Shown: positions 16,565 through 26,747, counted from the stretch's first letter. The stretch is DNA of 64,000 bases from Flavobacteriaceae bacterium UBA4439 (GCA_002390455.1 DGPN01000042.1:26982-90981), one strand, 5' to 3'. The notes: generated by a model not told the origin, from the sequence alone. Program-made: numbers and translations.

Positions 16565-17518
16565 ATGGAATACTTAGATTTTGAACTTCCCGTTAAAGAA
16601 CTTCAAGAGCAAATTGCTAAATGTCAAGCCATAGGCGACGAGAGCAGTGTTGATGTTACTGAAACCTGTAAATTACTGGCCGAAAAACTGGACGATACCA
16701 AGAAAAGTGTTTATGGTAATCTCACCGCTTGGCAGCGGGTGCAAATGTCCCGTCATCCCTCCAGACCCTATGCTTTGGATTACATCAATGCACTTTGTGG
16801 CAATACTTTTTTGGAACTTCATGGAGACAGAAATTATGGAGATGACAAGGCCATGGTGGGTGGATTGGGAAAAATAGACAACCAGACTTTTATGTTCATC
16901 GGAACACAAAAAGGATACAATACCAAAACAAGACAATACCGAAACTTTGGAATGGCCAAACCCGAGGGATACCGGAAGGCTCTCCGGCTGATGAAAAAAG
17001 CCGAAAAATTTGGAATCCCCATCATATCACTTATCGATACTCCTGGTGCCTATCCTGGATTGGGAGCTGAAGAGCGGGGACAAGGTCAGGCCATTGCCAA
17101 CAACATCTATCAAATGCTTAATATCAAAACTCCCATCATTGTTACCATCATAGGGGAGGGTGCCTCTGGAGGAGCATTAGGGATTGGTGTTGGAGATCTG
17201 ATTTATATGTTGGAAAACACCTGGTATTCCGTTATTTCACCAGAATCCTGCTCCTCTATTCTTTGGAGAAGTTGGGAGCACAAAGAAACTGCTGCTGAGG
17301 CTTTAAAACTTACTGCAGAGGATATGTTGAATTCCAAGTTGATTGATAAAATCATTAAAGAACCGCTTGGCGGTGCACACTATGATCGAGAAAAGGTTTT
17401 TAAAACGGTCAAAAAACAAATCATTGATGCTTTTAGAACACTTGACAAAATAGATAGTGATCAATTGATTAAAGCCAGAAGAGATAAATTTTCCAATATG
17501 GGAACCTTCCAAGGCTAG
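16565..17518 (+). CDS. accA: Acetyl-CoA carboxylase carboxyltransferase subunit alpha
   Basis: The 317-aa alpha subunit of the carboxyltransferase that makes malonyl-CoA for fatty-acid synthesis. Motifs: an N-terminal helical part (YLDFELPVKELQEQIAKCQ), AWQRVQMSRHPSRPYALDYI, RNFGMAKPEGYRKALRLMKKAEKF, LIDTPGAYPGLGAEERGQGQAIA and GEGASGGALGIGVGD. Full typical length. Confidence 0.97.
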   Translation: MEYLDFELPVKELQEQIAKCQAIGDESSVDVTETCKLLAEKLDDTKKSVYGNLTAWQRVQMSRHPSRPYALDYINALCGNTFLELHGDRNYGDDKAMVGGLGKIDNQTFMFIGTQKGYNTKTRQYRNFGMAKPEGYRKALRLMKKAEKFGIPIISLIDTPGAYPGLGAEERGQGQAIANNIYQMLNIKTPIIVTIIGEGASGGALGIGVGDLIYMLENTWYSVISPESCSSILWRSWEHKETAAEALKLTAEDMLNSKLIDKIIKEPLGGAHYDREKVFKTVKKQIIDAFRTLDKIDSDQLIKARRDKFSNMGTFQG

Positions 17519-17646
17519 GCATCACTCGCTTTTTGTTCTTATTAACAAGATTAACTTTTTATCAACAACCAATTTGTTTACCTCTGTAAGATAAATGCTT
17601 CATTTATTATCAGAACAAACCAACTAATCCGTTTACTTTAGCCCTC

Positions 17647-19179
17647 ATGGAAAAAAGCAAACCAATTCAAGTCAATAAACAATCTTCGGGAACCGTCATC
17701 AGCCTTCAACAGGGGAAACTACCCCCTCAGGCCATCGAACTGGAAGAGGCTGTATTGGGCGCTATGTTAATCGACAAAAAAGGGGTTGACGAGGTAATTG
17801 ATCTTCTCGAGCCTGAAGCTTTTTACAAAACGGCACACCAAACTATTTTCGAATCTATTTTTAATTTATTTCAAAATTCACAGCCCATTGATTTGCTAAC
17901 GGTCTCGGCCGATTTGAGAAAAAATGGAAAGCTGGAAAGTATGGGAGGGGATTACTATTTGGTACAACTCACCCAAAAAGTGGCTTCTTCAGCACATATT
18001 GAATTTCATGCGCGAATCATTTTACAGAAATACATACAAAGGAGTTTGATTCGTATTTCCAACGAAATCATTGAGTCTTCCTACAAAGAGTCTATCGATG
18101 TCTTTGACTTGTTGGATGAGGCAGAATCAAAGTTATATGATGTGGCATTAGGGAATGTTAAAAAATCTTCTGATACCGCCCAGAATTTGGTGATGTTGGC
18201 CAAGAAAAAAATTGAAGAAATTGCCAATAAAGATGGATTGAGCGGGGTGGCCACCGGATTTGAAAAACTAGACCTGCTCACTTCTGGCTGGCAACCCAGT
18301 GATTTGATCATTATCGCTGCTCGACCTGGTATGGGTAAGACCGCATTGACCCTTTCCATGGCCCGAAATATGGCAGTAACCCAACAAACGCCTGTTGCTT
18401 TTTTCTCATTGGAGATGTCCTCTGTGCAGTTGATTACCCGACTGATCTCTGCAGAAACTGGCTTGTCGTCTGAAAAACTTAGAACTGGAAAATTGGCGGA
18501 TCACGAGTGGAAACAACTCAATGTTAAGGTGGGAGATTTGGAAAAAGCACCTTTATTTATAGACGACACCCCTGCATTGTCCATTTTTGATCTTCGTGCA
18601 AAAGCCCGAAGACTGTCTTCACAACACGACATCAAACTCATCATTGTTGACTATTTGCAGTTGATGACCGCAGGATCCAGCAGTAAAATGGGAAATCGTG
18701 AACAAGAAATTTCTACCATTTCGAGAAACCTAAAGTCATTGGCCAAAGAATTGGACATACCAGTAATTGCATTGTCTCAGCTTTCCAGAGCGGTTGAAAC
18801 CAGAGGAGGGACTAAACGACCTCAACTGTCCGACCTTAGGGAATCTGGTGCCATCGAACAAGATGCCGATATCGTTTCATTTATCTACCGTCCCGAGTAT
18901 TACGGCATTGAGGAGTGGGACGATGAGGAACATACTTCCTCTATTGGTCAAGCTGAGTTTATCGTGGCCAAACACCGAAACGGGGGATTGGATAATATTC
19001 GAATGAAGTTTATTGGGAATCTGGGTAAATTCGAAGACCTGCAATCCAACGATTCTCCCTATGAGTTCCAGTCTAAAATGAATGATAGCGATTCTTCCAA
19101 TCCGCCCATCGGAAGGTTACCCGGACCAGATGACGCTTTCGATCTTCCTCCAGAGGATGGAGATGATATGCCGTTCTAA
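17647..19179 (+). CDS. dnaB: Replicative DNA helicase
   Basis: The 510-aa hexameric helicase of the replication fork. An N-terminal DnaB domain (PPQAIELEEAVLGAMLID) is followed by a RecA-like motor with Walker A ARPGMGKTALTLSMA, motif H1a FFSLEMSS, Walker B LIIVDYLQLM and LRESGAIEQDADIVSFIYRPEYY. No intein. The stop TAA overlaps the stop of the convergent HAD gene by 4 bp. Confidence 0.97.
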   Translation: MEKSKPIQVNKQSSGTVISLQQGKLPPQAIELEEAVLGAMLIDKKGVDEVIDLLEPEAFYKTAHQTIFESIFNLFQNSQPIDLLTVSADLRKNGKLESMGGDYYLVQLTQKVASSAHIEFHARIILQKYIQRSLIRISNEIIESSYKESIDVFDLLDEAESKLYDVALGNVKKSSDTAQNLVMLAKKKIEEIANKDGLSGVATGFEKLDLLTSGWQPSDLIIIAARPGMGKTALTLSMARNMAVTQQTPVAFFSLEMSSVQLITRLISAETGLSSEKLRTGKLADHEWKQLNVKVGDLEKAPLFIDDTPALSIFDLRAKARRLSSQHDIKLIIVDYLQLMTAGSSSKMGNREQEISTISRNLKSLAKELDIPVIALSQLSRAVETRGGTKRPQLSDLRESGAIEQDADIVSFIYRPEYYGIEEWDDEEHTSSIGQAEFIVAKHRNGGLDNIRMKFIGNLGKFEDLQSNDSPYEFQSKMNDSDSSNPPIGRLPGPDDAFDLPPEDGDDMPF

Positions 19180-19793
19180 AGGCGAATCGCTTTGGCCAAG
19201 AGGTTCAATTTCAAGTCTTCGGGATTCTTAAAATGAATGGTATGGATCCCAAGATTGGCAGCCGCTTCTATATTTCTCAGGTTATCGTCAATAAATAGGC
19301 TTTCCTCGGCCATAAAATCAAATCGATCCAAGGTCAATTGGTATATCTCAGCAAAAGGTTTTCGGGTATTTTCAGTCCCGGAAACAACAATGCCTTCAAA
19401 TCGATGAAGGAACTCAAATCGTTCTAGCGCCACTGGAAAGGTTTCTGCGCTCCAATTGGTCAAGGCCACGACCCTATAATTTGGATTACGGAGCAGATGA
19501 TTAAGTATATCAACCGTTCCTTTGATTGAATTTCCCAACATTTCCTCCCAACGTCCGTAGTACATTCTGATCCATTCCTCGTATTGGGGAAACATTTTAA
19601 CCCGCTCTTCGGTGGCCTTTTGTAGGGGATATCCCGCATCCTGATTTTCATTCCAATCCATGGTGCAGATTTCATCAAAAAACCATTGCATTTTTTTTCG
19701 ATCTCCTTCAAAAACCTCAAGATAGACGTATTCTGGGTTCCAATCGACGAGCACTCCGCCCAAATCAAAAATAATGTTCTTAATCTCTCTCAT
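19176..19793 (-). CDS. HAD-superfamily hydrolase (YihX-like)
   Basis: A 205-aa protein. Motif I is FDLGGVLVDWN, in which the second Asp of the usual DxD is Gly as in the YihX/epoxide-hydrolase-like subfamily. Motif II is VALTNWSAE, the motif III Lys is in TENTRKP, and motif IV is LFIDDNLRNIEAA. The family acts on sugar phosphates such as glucose-1-phosphate, but the substrate here is unknown. It follows prfB on the same strand after 9 bp, so cotranscription is likely. Confidence 0.88.
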   Translation of the reverse strand: MREIKNIIFDLGGVLVDWNPEYVYLEVFEGDRKKMQWFFDEICTMDWNENQDAGYPLQKATEERVKMFPQYEEWIRMYYGRWEEMLGNSIKGTVDILNHLLRNPNYRVVALTNWSAETFPVALERFEFLHRFEGIVVSGTENTRKPFAEIYQLTLDRFDFMAEESLFIDDNLRNIEAAANLGIHTIHFKNPEDLKLNLLAKAIRL

Positions 19794-19802
19794 AGGTGTT
19801 GT

Positions 19803-20898
19803 TTACGTTTCTTTTTGTCCCATCAACATTAGATAGCTTTTTAAAAAATCATCTATGGCTCCATTCATTACGGCATCAACATCGTTGGTTTCGTTCTGGG
19901 TTCTAACATCTTTAACCAATTTGTAGGGGTGCATCACATAGTTCCTGATCTGGGAACCCCATTCGATTTTCTTTTTGGAGGCTTCAATTTCGTTACGAGC
20001 CGATAATTTTTTTTGCAATTCGATTTCATAAAGTTGAGACTTTAACAATTGCATGGCTTTATTTTTATTTTCCAGTTGCGAACGGGTCTCTGAGTTTTCA
20101 ATCATGATGCCAGTAGGGTGGTGGCGCAATCGGACTGCCGTTTCTACTTTGTTTACATTTTGGCCACCCGCGCCACTGGCACGCATGGTTTCCCAGGTGA
20201 AATCTGAGGGATTCACGACGATCTCTATGCTGTCATCTACCAAGGGATAAACATAGACCGAAGCAAATGAAGTATGTCTTTTTGCATTACTGTCAAAAGG
20301 GGAGATTCGAACCAGTCGATGGACTCCATTTTCGCCTTTGAGCCATCCAAAGGCAAATTCCCCATTTAATTCTAGGGTTACCGTTTTTACTCCTGCCACA
20401 TCTCCGGCCTGGTGGTTGAGTTCTCTGACCTTGATGTTGTTTTTTTCGGCCCACATCAAATACATCCGCATCAGCATTTCAGCCCAATCACAACTTTCTG
20501 TTCCTCCAGCACCCGCAGTAACCTGTAGGACTGCACTCAGGTCGTCTCCTTCGTCAGACAACATGTTTCGGAATTCAATATCCTCCACCAGTTTTATGGT
20601 CTGTCGATAATGTTCCTCAACTTCCGCGTCGGTGATTTCACCTGCTTTTTGAAATTCCAACAAAACGGATAAATCCTCCTCTTTTTGTTGGACGTGTTCG
20701 AAGTCCTCCACCCATTTTTTTAGGTTTCTTATTTCGCGCATTAGCTTTTCGGCTTGCTGTGCGTCGTTCCAAAAATTTGGTTCCAACGTCTTTTCCTCCA
20801 GGTTGGATATTTCTATTTTTTTGGCATCAATGTCAAAGATACCCCCTTAACGCACCAAGGCGATCCTTAAGTTCTTTTTCTTTTTCTGAAGAAATCAT
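19803..20898 (-). CDS. prfB: Peptide chain release factor 2 with programmed +1 frameshift
   Basis: RF2 terminates translation at UGA and UAA. Reading starts at ATG 20898 (MISSEKEKELKDRLGALRGYL), 21 codons, then meets an in-frame TGA (20835-20833). Skipping one base gives LDIDAKKIEISNLEEKTLEPNFW and continues to 19803, for about 364 aa in total, the normal RF2 length. The body contains the SPF tripeptide for UGA recognition and GGQ (GAGGQNVNKVET). Annotating only the longer piece from 20786 would lose the N-terminus and the regulation. Confidence 0.95.
20832..20847 (-). promoter_or_regulatory. prfB recoding site
   Basis: On the minus strand: AGGGGGTATCTTTGAC. The internal Shine-Dalgarno-like AGGGGG lies 3 nt before CTT, followed by the in-frame stop TGA and C. 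This is the textbook RF2 autoregulatory slip site (CUU UGA C, +1). Low RF2 lets the ribosome slip and make more RF2. Confidence 0.95.
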
Positions 20899-20968
20899 AC
20901 TATATTTTGTAAATTAACTTTCGACAAAATTAATTTTAAATTTTTAACCCAATAGATTATTTAGAATT

Positions 20969-23149
20969 ATGTCGAAATATAATAACCTACTTATTATGAA
21001 ATTCAAAAACTTTCCCCTCAGAATTTTTTTTTCGGTCGTTTACTCAGTTACATTTGTCCTAGGTTGTAATTCAAATCACAAAAGTATGACCAATTCCAAC
21101 ATAAGCCCTCCAGTGGCTGATGTAGTCCCTTACCAACACAAAATTCACAACCACATTCGCAAAGATCCCTATTATTGGTTGAATCAAAGGGATAACCCAG
21201 AGGTTTTGGATTATTTGGAGCGGGAAAACGATTATTTTCAAAAAATGACCGCCCACACCCAATCCTTTCAGCTGGAGCTATACGAAGAAATGCGCTCTCG
21301 TATAAAAGAAGATGACAGCTCTGTTCCCTATTTTTACAATGGGTATTGGTACATCACTCGATACGAGGAGGGAAAAGATTATCCCATTTATATTCGCAAA
21401 AAAGGGGCACTGACCGCAAAAGAAGAAGTCATGTTCGACTGCAATGAAATGGCACAGGGGAAGGATTATTTTCGATTGCTAGGAATATCCGTAAGTCCCG
21501 ACAACACCAAAGTTGCTTTTGGTATTGACACCGTCTCCCGTCGTCAATATACCCTAAAGATCAAAGACCTAATAAGTGGTAAACTGTTAGAAACTAAAAT
21601 AGAAAACACCACAGGAGGCAGTGTGTGGGCAGCCGATAATGCAACGCTTTTCTACAACAAAAAAGATGATCAAACCCTGCGCTCCGAAGCGGTTTACAAA
21701 CATTACATTAATTCCACAGAACAAACAGATCAACTCGTCTATGAGGAAGTTGACGAAACCTATTCTGTCTATGTAAGTTCTTCAAAATCGAGGGAATTTA
21801 TTTTTATATCCTCTCATAGTACCACCACCAGTGAGCATCGTTTTATAAGATCGGATCAACCAGAGGCAGATTTTAAGATCATTCAAACCCGAACCACTGG
21901 TTTGGAATATGATGTCGCCCATTTTGGGGATCATTTTTACCTTCACACCAATTTCAATGGTGCTACCAATTTTCAGATTATGAGAACAGCGATTGAACAG
22001 ACCTCTTCTGAATTTTGGGAGCCTTTATTGCCCCATCGCAAGGATGTTTTAATCGAAGATGTCGAATTATTTGACCAGTATTGGGTGGTCAACGAAAGAG
22101 AGAATGGTCTTTCTAGATTGCGCATCATGCGCTGGGATAATACTACAGACTACTATCTTCCTATCGATGAAGAGACCTATACCCTCCACATTTCCATTAA
22201 CCCAGAGTTTAAGTCAACCCAACTGCGGTATGTTTTCAATTCTTTAACCACGCCCAGCTCGGTCATTGAATTTGATATGCTTTCTCAACAGAAAACCATT
22301 TTAAAAACCCAAGAGGTGTTAGGCGATGGTTTTGATCCGAGTCATTATCGTTCGCAAAGATTGTGGGCCGATGCGAGAGATGGTGCCAAAATTCCAATTT
22401 CCATCGTTTACCATAAAGACACCCAATTGACCGAATCAACCCCCATACTGCAATACGCCTATGGTTCCTATGGGCATACCATTGACCCCTCCTTTTCCTC
22501 CAATCGTCTGAGTTTGTTGGATCGGGGTTTTGCTTTTGCCATTGCCCACATTAGGGGAGGAGAGTATATGGGTAGACATTGGTATGAGGAGGGCAAATTG
22601 TTGAAGAAAAAAAACACTTTTTACGATTTTATAGATTGTTCGAAGTTTTTAATTGAGCAAAAACTCACCTCACCAGAACACCTCTACGCCAATGGAGGCT
22701 CAGCTGGGGGGCTTTTAATGGGAGTGATCATCAATTTGTCTCCGGAATTATACAATGGGGTGATTGCCGATGTGCCTTTTGTAGATGTGGTCACCACCAT
22801 GTTGGACGATACCATTCCCTTGACCACTTCTGAATATGATGAGTGGGGCAATCCCAATGAAAAAGCGTATTATGATTATATGCTTTCTTATTCTCCTTAC
22901 GATCAGGTAAAGGCGCAAGATTATCCCCATCTGTTGGTGACCTCGGGTCTTCACGACTCACAGGTGCAGTATTTTGAGCCCACCAAATGGGTGGCTCGGT
23001 TAAGGGCTCACAAAACCGATCAAAATTTATTGTTTTTGGATACCAATATGAAAGCGGGGCACAGCGGAGCTTCTGGTCGTTTTGACAGCCTCAAAGAATT
23101 GGCAAAAAAATTTGCTTTCATAATTGATTTAGAAGAAAATAGTCTTTAA
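20969..23149 (+). CDS. Oligopeptidase B-like S9 peptidase, lipoprotein
   Basis: A 726-aa prolyl-oligopeptidase-family serine peptidase. The lipoprotein signal ends VTFVLGC (two possible starts, 20969 or ATG 20996). An N-terminal helix and seven-bladed beta-propeller span to about residue 450, then the alpha/beta-hydrolase domain: HIRGGEYMGRHWYEEGK, the nucleophile Ser in GGSAGGLLMG, the Asp in SGLHDSQV and the His in AGHSGASGR. Oligopeptidase B cleaves small peptides after basic residues. The S9 fold and KDPYYWL start motif support this group. Membrane anchoring in the periplasm is predicted. Confidence 0.9.
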   Translation: MSKYNNLLIMKFKNFPLRIFFSVVYSVTFVLGCNSNHKSMTNSNISPPVADVVPYQHKIHNHIRKDPYYWLNQRDNPEVLDYLERENDYFQKMTAHTQSFQLELYEEMRSRIKEDDSSVPYFYNGYWYITRYEEGKDYPIYIRKKGALTAKEEVMFDCNEMAQGKDYFRLLGISVSPDNTKVAFGIDTVSRRQYTLKIKDLISGKLLETKIENTTGGSVWAADNATLFYNKKDDQTLRSEAVYKHYINSTEQTDQLVYEEVDETYSVYVSSSKSREFIFISSHSTTTSEHRFIRSDQPEADFKIIQTRTTGLEYDVAHFGDHFYLHTNFNGATNFQIMRTAIEQTSSEFWEPLLPHRKDVLIEDVELFDQYWVVNERENGLSRLRIMRWDNTTDYYLPIDEETYTLHISINPEFKSTQLRYVFNSLTTPSSVIEFDMLSQQKTILKTQEVLGDGFDPSHYRSQRLWADARDGAKIPISIVYHKDTQLTESTPILQYAYGSYGHTIDPSFSSNRLSLLDRGFAFAIAHIRGGEYMGRHWYEEGKLLKKKNTFYDFIDCSKFLIEQKLTSPEHLYANGGSAGGLLMGVIINLSPELYNGVIADVPFVDVVTTMLDDTIPLTTSEYDEWGNPNEKAYYDYMLSYSPYDQVKAQDYPHLLVTSGLHDSQVQYFEPTKWVARLRAHKTDQNLLFLDTNMKAGHSGASGRFDSLKELAKKFAFIIDLEENSL

Positions 23150-23159
23150 AAAAAAGTGT

Positions 23160-23167
23160 TATTTTTG
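23160..23167 (+). promoter_or_regulatory. Minus-7 element for capA
   Basis: TATTTTTG (then CAGC) matches TAnnTTTG and ends 10 bp before the capA start, giving a very short leader. Confidence 0.4.
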
Positions 23168-23177
23168 CAGCGTAAAG

Positions 23178-24230
23178 ATGGAAAAAAATAAATCCAACAA
23201 GGGAATGAAGATTAATGAAAACGTTTTGTCATTAATTGGTAGTACCCCCTTGATCCGACTTGAAAAAATTGTTGAAGGTTTTACAGGAAACTTTTTTACA
23301 AAATTTGAGGCCTTTAATCCTGGCCATTCCAACAAAGACAGAATTGCACTTCATATTATTGAAGAAGCCGAAAAAAAAGGCATTCTCAAACCTGGTGATA
23401 CCATCATTGAAACCACTTCTGGTAATACGGGTTTTAGTTTGGCGATGGTTTCTCTAATCAAAGGTTATGATTGTATTCTGGCCGTGAGTTCAAAGTCTTC
23501 CAAAGACAAAATTGATATGTTGCATGCAATGGGGGCTAAAGTCTATGTTTGCCCTGCCAATGTCTCTGCAGAAGATTCCAGATCCTACTATCAGGTTGCC
23601 AAAACTCTCCACAACGAAATCAAAGATTCAGTATACATCAATCAGTATTTCAACAATCTAAATGTAGAAGCCCATTACAAAACTACTGGTCCTGAGATTT
23701 GGGATCAGACAGATGGTAAAATCACTCATCTGATTGCTTGCTCAGGTACTGGGGGGACTATTTCAGGTTGTGCTAAGTACTTAAAAGAACAAAACCCCGA
23801 TATTGAAATTATCGGTGTTGATGCCTATGGATCTGTTCTGAAAAAATACCATGAGACTCGAGAGTTGGACACCGATGAAATCTATCCCTACCGCATTGAA
23901 GGATTGGGTAAAAATCTCATTCCAACGGCAACAGATTTTGATTCTATCGATACTTTTATTAAAGTAACCGACGAGGACAGTGCCCATACGGCCAGAGAAG
24001 TTACCCGAAAAGAAGGATTGTTTGTTGGCTATACCTCTGGTGCTGCCATGCAAGCCGTAAAGCAACTCAATAAAAAAGAAAAGTTCAAAAAGGACGACTG
24101 CATAGTCATTATTTTCCCGGATCACGGTTCTCGCTACATGAGCAAGATATACAGTGACGATTGGATGAATGAACAGGGTTTTTTTGATACAGCCAATCAA
24201 GAAGCTCCCAACAAAATCGAATACATATAA
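23178..24230 (+). CDS. capA: Cysteate synthase-like PLP enzyme (CBS/cysteine synthase fold)
   Basis: A 350-aa fold-type II PLP enzyme: IGSTPLIRLEKI, the PLP Lys in NPGHSNKDRIA, the substrate loop ETTSGNTGFSLAM, the phosphate-binding GTGGTISG and C-terminal FPDHGSRYMSKIY. It resembles cystathionine beta-synthase or cysteine synthase, but it lies 22 bp upstream of a serine-palmitoyltransferase-like gene. In gliding Bacteroidota that pairing marks capnine synthesis, where CapA makes cysteate from O-phosphoserine and sulfite. This assignment rests on context and literature knowledge. A plain cystathionine beta-synthase remains the alternative. capA here is not the capsule gene of the same name. 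Confidence 0.8.
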   Translation: MEKNKSNKGMKINENVLSLIGSTPLIRLEKIVEGFTGNFFTKFEAFNPGHSNKDRIALHIIEEAEKKGILKPGDTIIETTSGNTGFSLAMVSLIKGYDCILAVSSKSSKDKIDMLHAMGAKVYVCPANVSAEDSRSYYQVAKTLHNEIKDSVYINQYFNNLNVEAHYKTTGPEIWDQTDGKITHLIACSGTGGTISGCAKYLKEQNPDIEIIGVDAYGSVLKKYHETRELDTDEIYPYRIEGLGKNLIPTATDFDSIDTFIKVTDEDSAHTAREVTRKEGLFVGYTSGAAMQAVKQLNKKEKFKKDDCIVIIFPDHGSRYMSKIYSDDWMNEQGFFDTANQEAPNKIEYI

Positions 24231-24252
24231 GCATTTACAACTGAAGGATTTA

Positions 24253-25512
24253 ATGATGAAGGATTTATTTGACAGATTTTATGAAAACAAAGGGCCTGTT
24301 GGAAAATGGGCAGAATACGCAGAAGGCTATTTTGTTTTTCCAAAGTTGGAAGGCCCCATCAGTAACCGGATGTACTTTATGGGTAAAGAGGTCATCACTT
24401 GGAGTGTTAATGACTACTTGGGCTTAGCCAATCATCCTGAAGTGAGAAAGGTAGATGCCGAGGCGGCAGCTGAATATGGATCTGCCTATCCCATGGGAGC
24501 GAGAATGATGTCGGGTCATACCGATCTTCACGAGCAATTGGAAGGTGAGTTGGCTGAATTTGTTAATAAAGAATCTGCATATTTACTCAATTTCGGTTAT
24601 CAAGGAATTTTATCAACCATTGATACATTGGTAGGAAAAGACGATGTAATCGTCTATGATGTAGATGCACACGCTTGTATTGTAGATGGGGTTAGACTTC
24701 ATTTGGGTAAACGTTTTACCTACAAACACAATGATATAGCAAGTCTTGAAAAAAACCTACAGCGCGCCCAAAAGGTAGCCGAACAAACTGGAGGAGGGAT
24801 TTTGGTGATCTCTGAGGGAGTTTTCGGTATGCGTGGAGAGCAAGGGAAGCTAAAGGAGATTGCAGGTCTCAAAAGCAAATACAAATTCCGATTTTTGGTG
24901 GACGATGCCCACGGGTTTGGGACATTGGGCAAAAATGGAGCAGGAGCAGGAGTAGAGCAAGGCATACAAGACGACATCGATGTCTATTTTGCCACTTTTG
25001 CTAAATCGATGGCTTCGACTGGGGCTTTTATTGCTGCCGATAAGGAAATTATCGACTATCTGAGGTACAATATGCGTTCTCAGATGTTTGCAAAATCACT
25101 GCAAATGCAGTTGGTCAAAGGAGCCCTCAAAAGATTGGAAATGCTTAGAACTCAACCCGAATTCAAAGCCAAGCTTTGGGAGAATGTAAATGCCCTTCAA
25201 AATGGCCTTAAAGCCAACGGTTTTGATATTGGCAAGACACAAAGCTGTGTAACTCCAGTTTATCTTAAGGGGAGTATACCCGAAGCCATGGCATTGGTCA
25301 AAGATTTGAGAGAAAACCACGGTATCTTTTGTTCCATAGTGGTTTATCCGGTCATTCCCAAAGGATTGATTTTGTTGCGTTTGATTCCAACAGCCTCCCA
25401 TACCCTAGAGGATGTGAATGAAACCATAGAAGCTTTTGCCTATATCAGAGAAAAATTGGAAAACGGAACTTACAAGCGAATTTCACAAGCGCTACAAGCG
25501 GCTGTTAAATAA
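24253..25512 (+). CDS. capB: Cysteate C-fatty-acyltransferase-like alpha-oxoamine synthase
   Basis: The start is ATG 24253 or 24256 (MMKDLFDRFYENKGPVGKWAE), giving about 419 aa. An in-frame upstream start inside capA is rejected. It is a PLP enzyme of the serine palmitoyltransferase/2-amino-3-ketobutyrate CoA ligase family: VNDYLGLANHPEV, the YGSAYPMGARMMSG loop, DDAHGFGTLGKNGAG and the PLP Lys in ATFAKSMAST. In capnine synthesis CapB condenses cysteate with an iso-branched acyl thioester to dehydrocapnine. The reductase (CapC) is not in view. Adjacent to the cysteate synthase-like gene and about 3 kb from gldFG. Confidence 0.82.
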   Translation: MMKDLFDRFYENKGPVGKWAEYAEGYFVFPKLEGPISNRMYFMGKEVITWSVNDYLGLANHPEVRKVDAEAAAEYGSAYPMGARMMSGHTDLHEQLEGELAEFVNKESAYLLNFGYQGILSTIDTLVGKDDVIVYDVDAHACIVDGVRLHLGKRFTYKHNDIASLEKNLQRAQKVAEQTGGGILVISEGVFGMRGEQGKLKEIAGLKSKYKFRFLVDDAHGFGTLGKNGAGAGVEQGIQDDIDVYFATFAKSMASTGAFIAADKEIIDYLRYNMRSQMFAKSLQMQLVKGALKRLEMLRTQPEFKAKLWENVNALQNGLKANGFDIGKTQSCVTPVYLKGSIPEAMALVKDLRENHGIFCSIVVYPVIPKGLILLRLIPTASHTLEDVNETIEAFAYIREKLENGTYKRISQALQAAVK

Positions 25513-25628
25513 TCTAATCAATACCTTCATAACAAGGTTTTAGGGTTCCAATGTGGAGCGTGAAAGAATTACAGCTTTTTGATGCAGGGGAATTCTAAAA
25601 TTACCTCTATAAAATAAATGGATATTGT

Positions 25629-26747
25629 TTATTCATTCAACATTACTGGCATTACCAGCATGGTAATGTTTTCTCCTTCTTCAATATGATCCATAGGGGT
25701 AATGATTCCTGCACGGTTGGGCAGAGACATAAATAGTTTGATTTCCTCACAAGCAATGTTGTTCAGCATTTCGATCAAAAAACGGGAGTTGAATCCTATT
25801 TGCAGGTCGTCTCCGATGTACTCACAACCCAATCTTTCCTCAGCTTTATTGCTGTAATCAAAATCTTCGGCAGAAACTTGGAGTTCTGCTCCAGCCATTT
25901 TAAGTCTAACTTGATGGGTAGTTTTGTTGGAAAATATACTGACCCTTCGAACGGAATTGAGGAATTCGGAACGGGAAATCTGCATCACATTTGGGTTTTC
26001 TTTAGGGATGACCGCTTCGTAATTGGGGTATTTGCCTTCGACCAATCGGCAGGTCATTCTGACGTTTCCGAAACTGAATTCCGCATTGGTTTCGTTGTAT
26101 TCTATCACCACATCCTCCTCAACACCTTGAAGTATGCCTTTGAGTAATTGAAGGGGTTTTTTGGGCATGATAAATTCGGCATTTTTGTCTGCCTGAATAT
26201 CGGTGCGGGTGTATTTGACCAATTTATGGGCATCGGTAGCCACGAAAGTTAATTCAGTAGTATTGAATTGAAAAAACACACCACTCATCACTGGTCTGAG
26301 GTCGTCATTGCCCGATGCAAAAAGTGTGGCGTTGATGGCTGTTGCCAAAATCTGACCGTTGATATGAGTTTTGATGGGATCTTTGACTTGAGCGGCTTTT
26401 GGGAAATCTTCACCATTGAGATAGGCTACAGCATACTTACCATTGTTGGCACTGATTTCAACCGTATTTTTTTCTGATTTGACAAAAGTCAAGGGCTGTT
26501 CGGGAAAGGTTTTTAAAGTATCCAAAATCAGACGAGCGGGTAAGGCGATCATACCACTGTCTTGAGATTCCACATCTATAGTAGCAGACATGGAGGTTTC
26601 GAGGTCGGAGGCAGTCAAAACCAATTGACTTCCATTGAGATGGAATAAAAAATTATCCAAGATGGGAAGAGTATTGGCATTGTTGATAATTCCTCCCAAG
26701 ATCTGGAGTTCTTTGAGTAACGATTCGCTGGAAACAATGAATTTCAT
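25629..26747 (-). CDS. dnaN: DNA polymerase III beta sliding clamp
   Basis: A 372-aa clamp with three repeated domains. ATG 26747 (MKFIVSSESLLKELQILGG) is preferred to a TTG two codons earlier. Conserved points: NTLPILDNFLF, LVLTASDLETSM, VATDAHKLV and the C-terminal MLVMPVML that forms the binding pocket for clamp partners. It is not next to dnaA here. Convergent with capB across about 115 bp. Confidence 0.97.
   Translation of the reverse strand: MKFIVSSESLLKELQILGGIINNANTLPILDNFLFHLNGSQLVLTASDLETSMSATIDVESQDSGMIALPARLILDTLKTFPEQPLTFVKSEKNTVEISANNGKYAVAYLNGEDFPKAAQVKDPIKTHINGQILATAINATLFASGNDDLRPVMSGVFFQFNTTELTFVATDAHKLVKYTRTDIQADKNAEFIMPKKPLQLLKGILQGVEEDVVIEYNETNAEFSFGNVRMTCRLVEGKYPNYEAVIPKENPNVMQISRSEFLNSVRRVSIFSNKTTHQVRLKMAGAELQVSAEDFDYSNKAEERLGCEYIGDDLQIGFNSRFLIEMLNNIACEEIKLFMSLPNRAGIITPMDHIEEGENITMLVMPVMLNE

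Noticed and set aside
19803..20786. prfB starting at TTG 20786 (327 residues)
   Set aside because: The true gene begins at ATG 20898 and uses the +1 frameshift. The shorter call cuts off the N-terminal domain.
25513..25628. Terminator between capB and dnaN
   Set aside because: I looked for a stem followed by a T-run on either strand and found none convincing.
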